Positions 1 through 5,873 of a stretch of DNA of 12,109 bases are shown here, piece after piece. Made by a program: the position numbers and the translations under genes. Origin of the DNA: an uncultured Eubacteriales bacterium (GTDB lineage: Bacteria; Bacillota; Clostridia; Oscillospirales; Acutalibacteraceae); assembly GCA_934444695.1 (NCBI GenBank), contig CAKSDF010000044.1:1-12109 (forward strand), written 5' to 3'. The notes beneath the pieces were generated by a model. It worked only from the letters and a program-made list of their open reading frames with translations. It was not told the DNA's origin and did no database searches. The first letter of the stretch is position 1. Every line of letters starts with the position of its first letter.

Positions 1-77
1 CTAATAGGTAATATCAAAAAAAGAAGAGCAAGGGCAAGGATCGACAAAATGACGATTCCGATAATTTTAAAAACCAC
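1..77 (-). CDS. 5' end of a membrane protein gene, truncated by the window edge
   Basis: The first 25 codons are visible if the GTG at 77-75 is the start. They encode a strongly hydrophobic segment that begins VVFKIIGIVILSI and continues with Leu/Ala/Phe, so it is an N-terminal membrane anchor or uncleaved signal. A purine-rich AAGGGGG lies 8 bases before this GTG. The frame stays open upstream to a TTG about 14 codons earlier, which would add a Lys-rich cytoplasmic start, so the start is not settled. A good promoter (164-192) and a palindrome (123-138) lie upstream, which supports a real gene here. Too little is present to name the protein. Confidence 0.5.
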   Translation of the reverse strand, partial: MVFKIIGIVILSILALALLFLILPI

Positions 78-122
78 GGTCCCTGCCCCCTTTTTTAAAT
101 TTTCCCTTGATTTTTTCAAGCA

Positions 123-138
123 TCCAAAGCGCTTTGGA
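123..138. promoter_or_regulatory. 16-base perfect palindrome in the leader of the left-edge gene
   Basis: TCCAAAGCGCTTTGGA is a perfect palindrome about 20-35 bases downstream of the predicted transcription start. Its position suits a dimeric repressor operator acting as a roadblock. With no loop it would be a poor RNA hairpin. The binding protein is unknown. Confidence 0.4.
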
Positions 139-163
139 AATACTTATCCATCTAATCATAGTT

Positions 164-192
164 ATTATACCAACAAGATGTTAACAAATCAA
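164..192 (-). promoter_or_regulatory. Sigma-A promoter for the left-edge gene
   Basis: On the minus strand the -35 box TTGATT (192-187) and a perfect -10 box TATAAT (169-164) are separated by 17 bases. Transcription would start near 157, giving a leader of about 80 bases before the GTG at 77. The leader contains the 123-138 palindrome. Confidence 0.65.
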
Positions 193-250
193 GAAAAGCG
201 TCAATTTAAAGGAAAATTTTCGGACAAATCGGATTTTCTTTTTCCAAAGC

Positions 251-295
251 AAAAAAACTCCCGGGGAGCAGGTGCTTTAAACCTCTCCACGGGAG
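251..295 (-). terminator. Rho-independent terminator ending the ABC transporter/peptidase operon
   Basis: The arms 285-295 and 258-268 pair over 11 positions with one mismatch. Inside them AGGT and ACCT extend the helix. On the minus strand the stem is followed by seven Ts (257-251). It lies about 110 bases after the stop of the carboxypeptidase gene and is the only strong terminator seen downstream of the four-gene operon. Confidence 0.85.
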
Positions 296-404
296 CTCGA
301 AATGTTTTTAAATGAGACAATAATGTTTTATGCAAATTATTTGTTGCGCCGACGGACACTTCTTTTTCACCCGACGGGCACAGATTTTTTTCTACGTGAC
401 CGCT

Positions 405-1664
405 TTATCGACCGAAGGCCGAAAGAGGTATATCCCTTGTCAGCGAATATCTGACCGAGCTTTCCATATGCCTGTTGTCATAATCCGAAAGGGGAGAAAC
501 GCTGTATCCAAGCGGCATAAGCTCAACGCAGAAGCCCTCGCGCCCGTAATTGTATCTGAACCAATTTTCAAAACCGCCGCCGTAAAGGGAAAGATCGGAG
601 GATGTGGGGCATTTGTAAAAACCGAATTCCCTTGAAAGCTTGCTTGCAAGATATGACGAATCGGCCGTATCGACGTTTACGCTGTCCGACCAATAAATGC
701 ACTCGCCCTGAATGTGGAAGGAAAGCAGCATTTCAAAGCTGTTAGCTTCGCAAAGCTCCATAAGCGCCACCGTCTCCGGCTCAGAAGCGGCCGAATACCC
801 GGGAAAGGTGCCTTCGTGGGGCACGGTGCTCATTTTGTCGTAAAAGCCGTGCAAAAAGGGAAAGTTCCTGTTAAGGTTGACCCCGTTGGCGTTGGCTTTA
901 TACGCCGATTTTTTGTTCCATACCACATCGGTCGACGGACTCTGTCCCGACAGCAGGATTTCCGTTCCGTCGGGATTGCAATTGGGGACTATGTAAAAGG
1001 TGCAGTTGTCCAAAATGTATTTCATATCATATCCGTCAAGCTTTCCGCTCTCGGAAAAATATGCGGCGGCATAATCCTCGACGCACCGCATAAGATAGGT
1101 TGTCGTTATGTGCTCCCGCGCGTGCATCGCACCCACAAGACATATCTTTCGGCTTCCCGTTCCAAGCTTTAAAAGGGTGATGTTTCGTCCCTGAACGCTG
1201 GTACCGATGATCGACGAGCTTAAAACTCCCGGATATGCGCTGCAAAGGTCGCTGATTTGATTCTGCACAAGAGCATATGTCGAGGGCTTGGTATAATCAA
1301 CGATCCTGTTTTGAGCGGGCTCAGGCTCAGGCTGAGGCTCGGGCGCAGGTTTAGCGGCTGCGGGCTTTGACAACGGTGCAGAAGCTTTGGGAGAATCGTC
1401 TGTCTTTCTCTCGGCCTCACTTTGTTCTGAGGACGTTTCATCGTCCGAAACCTCCGAAGCCTCATTCTGGGAAATCTCACTTTGCTCATCGGGAAAAGAC
1501 TCCTGCTCATCGGAAACGTCCGAAAAGACCTCCTGCAAAAAAGAGGCATCCTCATTTTCTCCGTTGTCCTTTAAAAGGCCCGGCCGACCGATCGAAAGAA
1601 CGATCAGCAGGCAGAATGCGAGCAAAAGAACCCCCGCAGATATTAAGGTCTCGGCATTTTTCAT
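405..1664 (-). CDS. Membrane-anchored or secreted M14 family zinc carboxypeptidase
   Basis: This 419-residue protein starts at the ATG at 1664, which is preceded by AAAGGAGA; a longer frame from 1697 lacks a good ribosome site. Residues 6-27 form a signal anchor. Residues about 30-120 are a low-complexity Ser/Glu/Asp then Pro/Ala/Glu linker of the kind that spans a cell wall. The M14 catalytic domain follows: HAREH at 181-185 gives zinc ligands His181 and Glu184, NPDG is near 230, NRNF at 265-268 carries the substrate-carboxylate Arg, FHIQ gives the third zinc ligand His317, and FCVEL holds the catalytic Glu381. All key residues are present. M14 enzymes of this bacterial type act on C-terminal residues of peptides or on stem peptides of peptidoglycan; which applies here is not visible. 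It follows the ATPase gene by 75 bases with no terminator between, so it is probably the last gene of that operon. Confidence 0.92.
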   Translation of the reverse strand: MKNAETLISAGVLLLAFCLLIVLSIGRPGLLKDNGENEDASFLQEVFSDVSDEQESFPDEQSEISQNEASEVSDDETSSEQSEAERKTDDSPKASAPLSKPAAAKPAPEPQPEPEPAQNRIVDYTKPSTYALVQNQISDLCSAYPGVLSSSIIGTSVQGRNITLLKLGTGSRKICLVGAMHAREHITTTYLMRCVEDYAAAYFSESGKLDGYDMKYILDNCTFYIVPNCNPDGTEILLSGQSPSTDVVWNKKSAYKANANGVNLNRNFPFLHGFYDKMSTVPHEGTFPGYSAASEPETVALMELCEANSFEMLLSFHIQGECIYWSDSVNVDTADSSYLASKLSREFGFYKCPTSSDLSLYGGGFENWFRYNYGREGFCVELMPLGYSVSPLSDYDNRHMESSVRYSLTRDIPLSAFGR

Positions 1665-1739
1665 CAAAAAATCTCCTTTATAAAGCTGACCGCCCATCTT
1701 TTCGTAAACCGGCCGTGTTCAATATATATGCGTGTCCGA

Positions 1740-2519
1740 TCAATCGTACACCTTGCTTAAGAATTCTCTGAGCCGCTGATTTTTCGGATTTTCGAAAACC
1801 TCGGCGGGGCTTCCCTCTTCGGCAATAATTCCGTCGTCCATAAAAATTACCTTATCGGAAATTTCAGCGGCAAAGCTCATTTCGTGGGTAACTATGACCA
1901 TCGTGCGGTTTTGCTCGGCAAGTCCCTTTATGACCTTTAAAATTTCTCCGGTAAGCTCGGGATCAAGGGCCGAGGTCGGCTCATCGAAAAAGAGTATTTC
2001 AGGTTCAAGGGCAAGAGCTCTGGCAATGGCTACACGCTGCTGCTGACCGCCCGACAGCTCGCTGGGAAAATTGTCAAGCTTTTGTGACAGTCCAACCTTA
2101 TCGAGTATTTCCCTGGCCTTTTGCTCAATCTCGGCCTTTACGACCGTCTTTCCCCTCGTTTTCATTTCTTCCTTTTTAAGAAGCTCAACGGCCAGCGTAA
2201 CGTTTTTAAGCACGCTGTATTGAGGGAAAAGATTGAACTGCTGAAAAACCAGTCCGAAATTCAGCCGCATCATTCTTATTTCGTTTTCAGAATATTTTTT
2301 TCGTGCGTCAAAATCCACCAAAAGCTTATCGTTAAGATAAACCTGACCGTAATCGGCCTGTTCGAGAAAATTAAGGCAGCGAAGCAGGGTGGTCTTTCCG
2401 CTTCCCGAGGAACCGATGATCGACAGCACCTGCCCCTTTTCAAGGGTAAAATCTATTCCCTTAAGCACCTCGGTTTTGCCGAAGGTTTTCATCATATTTT
2501 TCACTTCAAGTATAGGCAT
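1740..2519 (-). CDS. Polar amino acid ABC transporter ATP-binding protein (GlnQ/ArtM type)
   Basis: This 259-residue cytoplasmic ATPase powers the importer encoded with the two upstream genes. Walker A is GSSGSGKT (36-43), the Q-loop is FQQF (92-95), the signature is LSGGQQQR (155-162), Walker B is ILFFDE (175-180), the D-loop is SALD (183-186), and the switch His is H212 in THEMSFA. The length is close to the 240-255 usual for this family, with a small extension around 115-130 (Lys/Glu rich) before the helical subdomain. The start at 2519 has GAGGAGG eight bases upstream. The gene follows the permease after 12 bases. Family assignment is secure; the transported amino acid cannot be read from the ATPase. 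Confidence 0.96.
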   Translation of the reverse strand: MPILEVKNMMKTFGKTEVLKGIDFTLEKGQVLSIIGSSGSGKTTLLRCLNFLEQADYGQVYLNDKLLVDFDARKKYSENEIRMMRLNFGLVFQQFNLFPQYSVLKNVTLAVELLKKEEMKTRGKTVVKAEIEQKAREILDKVGLSQKLDNFPSELSGGQQQRVAIARALALEPEILFFDEPTSALDPELTGEILKVIKGLAEQNRTMVIVTHEMSFAAEISDKVIFMDDGIIAEEGSPAEVFENPKNQRLREFLSKVYD

Positions 2520-2531
2520 ACCGTCACCTCC

Positions 2532-3218
2532 TCAGTTTCCGAAATAGGAAAGCTTCTTTTCAAGCTTTGTAAACAGCACGGTCAGCACTCCGCTGAACAA
2601 CAGATAATAAACCCCGGTGAAGAACAGCGGCCAGATCTGTCCGGAAATGCCCTTTGTGCCCTTCATAAAGGCCTGACCAGCCCATATGACCTCCTGCAGA
2701 GCGATGATACGGGCAAGAGATGTATCCTTAACAAGGGTTATTATTTCGTTTGCCATAGGCGGAACGATGCGCTTGATCATCTGAAGCAGCGTGACCTTAA
2801 AGAATATCTGTCCCTTGGTCATTCCAAGCACCATTCCCGCTTCCTGCTGACCCTTAGGAACGCCCTGAATGCCGCCGCGGTAGATCTCGGAAAAATAGCA
2901 GGCGTAATTTATTATGAAGGCCGCTGCCGCAGCCACAAAACGGCCGTCCTCGCCGCCGCCCCATATGTTGTTTCCGATCATTCCGGGCAGATAATAGATT
3001 ATCAAAAGCTGTATCATAAGAGGCGTGCCTCTGATTATCCACACAATGGTTTTCATAAGCCCGCTCAAGGGTTTGAATTTAGCCATCGATCCGAAGGAAA
3101 TGAGCAGGCCGAGAGGTATAGCCCCAAGCAGGGTAACGGCAAACAGCTTTAAGGTCTGTAAAAAGCCCTCGTTAAGAGCCCCGAAAACCGTGGGGAACTG
3201 CTGGATTATAGTTTGCAT
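2532..3218 (-). CDS. Amino acid ABC transporter permease (HisM/GlnP family)
   Basis: This 228-residue inner membrane subunit has about five membrane segments (near 22-44, 54-80, 94-110, 165-182 and 196-217). RGTPLMIQ (63-70) and KDTSL (164-168) are hallmark motifs of the polar amino acid permease family. The cytoplasmic EAA coupling loop, EAG...LG followed by FFKVTL, spans 126-145 and would dock onto the ATPase encoded next. The start at 3218 is preceded by AAAGGATG. Only one permease gene is present, so the complex should contain a homodimer. A 197-base gap with a large hairpin separates it from the binding-protein gene. Confidence 0.95.
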   Translation of the reverse strand: MQTIIQQFPTVFGALNEGFLQTLKLFAVTLLGAIPLGLLISFGSMAKFKPLSGLMKTIVWIIRGTPLMIQLLIIYYLPGMIGNNIWGGGEDGRFVAAAAAFIINYACYFSEIYRGGIQGVPKGQQEAGMVLGMTKGQIFFKVTLLQMIKRIVPPMANEIITLVKDTSLARIIALQEVIWAGQAFMKGTKGISGQIWPLFFTGVYYLLFSGVLTVLFTKLEKKLSYFGN

Positions 3219-3249
3219 AAAAACATCCTTTTATTATTTATACGCCCAA

Positions 3250-3305
3250 AAGGGCCGATGTCGGGAAAGGCTCTAAAACTTTCGAGCTTTTCCCTATCGG
3301 TCCTT
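3250..3305 (-). promoter_or_regulatory. Long intercistronic hairpin between binding-protein and permease genes
   Basis: On the minus strand CCGAT, GGGAAA and GCTC (3300-3284) pair in order with GAGC, TTTCCC and ATCGG (3274-3255), interrupted by small internal mismatches. Outer AGGA/TCCT-like pairs extend the base. The loop is about ten bases. Only four Ts follow further on, so it looks like an attenuating or mRNA-stabilising stem rather than a full terminator. In binding-protein-dependent importers such stems often keep the first gene expressed above the membrane genes. The rest of the gap (3306-3415) shows only a weaker inverted repeat around 3376-3415. Confidence 0.65.
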
Positions 3306-3415
3306 ATAGGCAACATTTATGGAGAGGACTTTTGCTTTCCGCCCCGTTTAAATTCGATTATTTATGTATGGCGACATATCGTATACACTGTGACTGTAAC
3401 TGTGTACCGTATATC

Positions 3416-4237
3416 TTATTTCTGCTCGATGATAGCAGCCTGAACACCGTACTTCTCGGCGATTTCGGCGGTCTTTCCGCTTTCAAAGGAGGTCTTGAAG
3501 AACTCGTTGAGCTTGTCGGTAAGGTCGGAGTCCTTTCTGAAGCCGACGCCGTATTCCTCACTGGTGAGCTTTACGGTGTAGGTAAGATCGGCATAACCGG
3601 TTCCCTCGCCAACCATTGCGGCGGCCATAAGGGAGTCGATGATAGCTGCGTCGCAGGTGCCGGCCTTTACTTCCATAAGAGCGGTAGCCTGATCCTTAAC
3701 CTCGGTGAACTGATAGCCGTTAGCTTCTGCGGCTTCCTGTCCGGCAGATCCGCTTTCAACGGCAAATTTAAGGGTCTTGCAATCCTCTGCAACCTGATAA
3801 TTGCCGGCGTCGGCAGCCTTAACGATAACCACCTGAGCGTTGTTGCAATATGCCTTGGAGCAGCTCATTGCCGATTTAACTTCATCGGTAAGGGTCATAC
3901 CGTTCCATACGCAGTCGATGGATTTTCCGTCAAGCTCCATGGCTTTGTTGTCCCAGTCGATCTCGGTGAACTCGACGCTCACGCCGAGGCTCTCGGCAAA
4001 GGCTTTTGCCATATCGGCATCGAATCCGATCCAGTTGCCCGATTCGTCCTGATAATCCATAGGCTCGAAATCGGTGATTCCAACGACCAGCTTGCCTTTT
4101 CCCTGAACATAGGAAAGATCGCTGTCGGCCTTGGCGTCGGTTTTGGAGGTTGCGTCGGTGTTGTTGTTGCTGCCGCAGCTTGTAAAGCATACTGCCACCA
4201 TCATAACTGCGAGCAAAAGTGCGATAATTTTCTTCAT
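3416..4237 (-). CDS. Amino acid ABC transporter substrate-binding lipoprotein (family 3)
   Basis: This 273-residue exported lipoprotein has signal peptide 1-20 with lipobox FTSC and lipid-modified Cys21, then a short Ser/Asn/Thr/Asp linker. The binding domain follows, with LVVGITDFEPM (50-60), GFDADMAKAF (71-80), WNGMTLTDEV (111-120), the GSAGQEAA hinge region (163-170) and Asp201 in AAIIDS. This order fits family 3 periplasmic-type binding proteins. The segment after GMTLTD has Val/Lys where most members carry the Arg that grips the ligand carboxylate. The start at 4237 has GAGGC nine bases upstream. It is the first gene of the operon and follows a near-consensus promoter. Family call is secure; ligand unknown. 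Confidence 0.95.
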   Translation of the reverse strand: MKKIIALLLAVMMVAVCFTSCGSNNNTDATSKTDAKADSDLSYVQGKGKLVVGITDFEPMDYQDESGNWIGFDADMAKAFAESLGVSVEFTEIDWDNKAMELDGKSIDCVWNGMTLTDEVKSAMSCSKAYCNNAQVVIVKAADAGNYQVAEDCKTLKFAVESGSAGQEAAEANGYQFTEVKDQATALMEVKAGTCDAAIIDSLMAAAMVGEGTGYADLTYTVKLTSEEYGVGFRKDSDLTDKLNEFFKTSFESGKTAEIAEKYGVQAAIIEQK

Positions 4238-4265
4238 TTTTATTGCCTCATTTCGATTTATTTTG

Positions 4266-4285
4266 TTATCACTTTACTGTGATAA
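4266..4285. promoter_or_regulatory. Inverted repeat over the transcription start, probable operator
   Basis: TTATCAC (4266-4272) and GTGATAA (4279-4285) are a perfect inverted repeat around six bases. It begins about four bases past the -10 box, so it covers the predicted start site. A dimeric repressor bound here would block initiation. It could alternatively form a small hairpin at the 5' end of the mRNA that protects it. No matching regulator gene is in the window. Confidence 0.6.
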
Positions 4286-4289
4286 ACAG

Positions 4290-4318
4290 ATAATATCATA
4301 AAGTGTTTTGTTTGTCAA
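4290..4318 (-). promoter_or_regulatory. Strong sigma-A promoter of the ABC transporter operon
   Basis: On the minus strand a perfect -35 box TTGACA (4318-4313), a 17-base spacer and the -10 box TATTAT (4295-4290) place the start near 4283, about 46 bases before the ATG. Upstream (4319-4410) the DNA is very AT rich with A and T runs, which could act as an UP element; no gene is seen in it. Confidence 0.85.
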
Positions 4319-4419
4319 GAGTTTTTTCAAAAAAATTTTTATTTTTTTATTTTCTCTAAAAACATGGCCGTTCTTCCCTATTTAAATCACCTTCACTTTA
4401 TTTTTCAAACTATAAAACG

Positions 4420-4680
4420 CGGCTGCCTTGAGCGAAACTATACCGCTTCAAATATGACTACGGCACCGACTTGAGCAAAAAAAGAATACTGCTTTATATT
4501 CTGACATACGGCACCGACTTGAGCAAAAAAAGAATACTGCTTTATATTAATGACATACGGCACCGCCTTGAGCTAAAATGATACCGCTTTATATTATGAC
4601 ATACGGCACCGCCTTGAGCGAAAATAATACCGCTTTAAATTATAATGTGCAGCGCCCAATTGAGCGAAACCATACCGCCC
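4420..4680. repeat. Degenerate tandem repeat array, period 43-49 bases, about six copies
   Basis: The CTTGAGC core recurs at 4427, 4470, 4518, 4567 and 4613, with a variant ATTGAGC at 4659. Each core is preceded by CGGCACCG or a close variant and followed by A-rich DNA, then AC(C/T)GCTTTATATT and TGACATA. Copies two and three are almost identical, so duplication is recent. Copies one and six are the most worn. Spacings are 43, 48, 49, 46 and 46, not a multiple of three, so the array is not coding. Copies two to four resemble a promoter on the plus strand (TTGAGC, 16-18 bases, TATATT). Confidence 0.8.
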
Positions 4681-4775
4681 GCAGCAGCAAAAACATCCGT
4701 CCACCGTAACAATAGCATCCGATGGCCAAAACAAAAGCATCCGCCAGCAGCAAAAGGATCCGTCGGCAGCAATTA
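4681..4775. repeat. Short tandem repeat, period 19-22 bases, about four copies
   Basis: Directly after the first array, ATCCG recurs at 4695, 4717, 4739 and 4758. It is usually preceded by AAAAGC or AAAGG and separated by GCAGCA or CCAGCAGC segments. Spacings of 22, 22 and 19 are not in codon phase. It is a second, unrelated minisatellite-like block. I see no gene in it. Confidence 0.6.
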
Positions 4776-4813
4776 CAAAAGTGATAAAACTGCACTTTTA
4801 TTTGCCAATTTCC

Positions 4814-4842
4814 TTGACGATGTTATACATATAAAGTATTAT
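4814..4842 (+). promoter_or_regulatory. Sigma-A-like promoter in the intergenic region
   Basis: TTGACG (4814-4819), a 17-base spacer and TATTAT (4837-4842) form a good plus-strand promoter. The start would be near 4849. No convincing gene follows before the terminator at 4999-5041. Confidence 0.55.
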
Positions 4843-4848
4843 GAAATT

Positions 4849-5050
4849 ACAAAACAAAGAAATGAGGATAGAGGGTGAAAAATTCTACGAGGTTGATATA
4901 ATTCTCGACCCCATAACCCTTTATTGATATCACCGCCAAGACAATTCCCGCACCTACGGCCGTAGCACGCAAAACATAACAAATACAAGATAAAACAAAA
5001 CAGCCCTGATTTACAAAGCTCTTCCGTAAATCAGGGCTGTTCTTATTATT
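4849..5050 (+). ncRNA. Candidate small RNA of about 200 bases
   Basis: The interval is bounded by a promoter (4814-4842) and a strong hairpin (4999-5041) followed on the plus strand by TTCTTATTATT. Inside it there are only tiny frames: one of 28 codons from the ATG at 4841, which overlaps the -10 box and so would not be on the transcript, and an in-frame 21-codon version from 4862 without a ribosome site. The RNA would therefore be noncoding or encode a very short peptide. The same hairpin also serves the minus-strand acetyltransferase gene, so the plus-strand unit could be accidental. Confidence 0.3.
4999..5041 (-). terminator. Bidirectional terminator after the acetyltransferase gene
   Basis: CAGCCCTGATTTAC (5001-5014) and GTAAATCAGGGCTG (5026-5039) pair perfectly, extended to 16 base pairs by flanking AA/TT, around an 11-base loop. 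On the minus strand it is followed by TTTTGTTTT and lies 70 bases after the acetyltransferase stop codon. A weaker T-rich tail on the plus side makes it usable in that direction too. Confidence 0.85.
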
Positions 5051-5053
5051 CGC

Positions 5054-5086
5054 TCGGACAGATTGCGAAATAAATACTCTGTCCGA
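5054..5086 (-). other. Second hairpin between the acetyltransferase stop and its terminator
   Basis: TCGGACAGA (5054-5062) and TCTGTCCGA (5078-5086) form a perfect 9-base-pair stem with a 15-base loop. No T-run follows on the minus strand, so it is not a terminator on its own. It may protect the 3' end of the mRNA. Confidence 0.5.
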
Positions 5087-5111
5087 TAAAAACCAATGAA
5101 AAATATAATTC

Positions 5112-5693
5112 TTAAAGAGAAAATTGCTTTCTGACCTCATCAAAGGTTTTAACCGGCGGCATATTCTCGACCGGACGGCTGATAAACTTATCCATCAAAA
5201 CGATATCATACCACCTGCCGAATTTATATCCGCTGCACGAAATCTTTCCCGAAAGCTTGTATCCGTTTTTTTCGTGAAACCCCACGCTTTTATAAACCGC
5301 CTTTTCCTCCTCGGTTGCCGGCAGGGTTATCTCGGCAATGGTTTTTATAATTCCCTGGGCTTCAAGCACTTTTTCAAGCGTTTCGTAAAGCCGCCCTCCG
5401 ATACCCGCTCCACGGGCATTTACGTCGAGATATACCGTCGTTTCGACCATCCAGTCGTAAGCGGCTCTTTTGTTAAACCGGCCGGCATAGCAATATCCGA
5501 GAATTTTTCCGTCCTTCTCGGCAACGATGAAGGGGTATTTTGCCAATGTGTCAGCCATTCTGCCGCGGAACTCCTCTGCCGACGGCACATCGTATTCGTA
5601 TGTTATGGCCGTGTTTTTTACATAATAGGAATAAATTCCCGCACACTGCTCGGCATCCTCGAGCCTTGCCGCCCGCAAAATAACATCCGACAT
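5112..5693 (-). CDS. GNAT family N-acetyltransferase, phosphinothricin acetyltransferase-like
   Basis: This 193-residue cytosolic enzyme would transfer acetyl from acetyl-CoA to an amine. The acetyl-CoA pyrophosphate loop RGAGIG is at 94-99, within VYLDVNARGAGIG. Features typical of the Pat/YncA branch are AYDWMVETTVYL (78-89), a C-terminal YKSVGF (134-139) and the GYKFGRWYD block (155-163). The length is slightly longer than the usual 165-185 because of a tail after residue 172. The start at 5693 has GGAGG nine bases before it. Pat-like enzymes act on phosphinothricin, methionine sulfone or other small amines; the real substrate here is unknown. It is transcribed alone, with its own promoter and terminator. 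Confidence 0.92.
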   Translation of the reverse strand: MSDVILRAARLEDAEQCAGIYSYYVKNTAITYEYDVPSAEEFRGRMADTLAKYPFIVAEKDGKILGYCYAGRFNKRAAYDWMVETTVYLDVNARGAGIGGRLYETLEKVLEAQGIIKTIAEITLPATEEEKAVYKSVGFHEKNGYKLSGKISCSGYKFGRWYDIVLMDKFISRPVENMPPVKTFDEVRKQFSL

Positions 5694-5729
5694 TTGAAAT
5701 TCCTCCCTGCGGATTATTTTTCGCTAACT

Positions 5730-5757
5730 ATTGTATCACAAAATTAAAATACATCAA
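5730..5757 (-). promoter_or_regulatory. Promoter of the acetyltransferase gene
   Basis: On the minus strand TTGATG (5757-5752), a 16-base spacer and TACAAT (5735-5730) form a plausible sigma-A promoter. The predicted start is about 30 bases before the start codon. Confidence 0.55.
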
Positions 5758-5784
5758 GAACAAAACAATAAAATTTCAGACATT

Positions 5785-5813
5785 GAAAAAGCGGCAGGTC
5801 ATTTCCCGCCGCC
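5785..5813 (-). terminator. Terminator of the MMPL/heptad-repeat operon
   Basis: GCGGC and GCCGC arms (5808-5812 and 5791-5795) with an inner GG/CC pair and one mismatch form a GC-rich stem followed on the minus strand by five Ts (5790-5786). It lies about 60 bases after the stop at 5874 and before the acetyltransferase promoter. Confidence 0.75.
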
Positions 5814-5873
5814 TTTCGTTTTGACTTAAGTTTCTCCATCTGCACAGATGAATTTTTTCGATTTTTGTGCCGC

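Noticed and set aside
49..315. Plus-strand frame of 88 codons at the left edge
   Set aside because: It crosses the minus-strand promoter and the operon terminator and has no ribosome site.
2121..3152. Long plus-strand open frame of 343 codons
   Set aside because: It lies antisense to the ATPase and permease genes, whose motifs are complete, and its translation has no recognisable domain.
3332..4282. Plus-strand open frame of 316 codons
   Set aside because: Antisense shadow of the solute-binding lipoprotein, which has a lipobox, ribosome site and promoter.
4461..4530. tracrRNA-like sequence (GGCACCGACTT)
   Set aside because: The resemblance is a short chance match; no anti-repeat, cas9 or CRISPR is present and the motif is part of a tandem repeat.
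4420..4680. CRISPR array
   Set aside because: Almost the whole unit is conserved, with no unique spacers of constant length, and no cas genes are nearby.
4645..4878. Plus-strand frame of 77 codons
   Set aside because: It is built from out-of-phase tandem repeats, has no ribosome site, and its composition is not protein-like.
4847..5143. Minus-strand frame of 98 codons
   Set aside because: It runs through the acetyltransferase stop region, the hairpin and the terminator. The hydrophobic end segment (about 4850-4985) reads somewhat protein-like but has no start codon or ribosome site of its own; at best a gene remnant.
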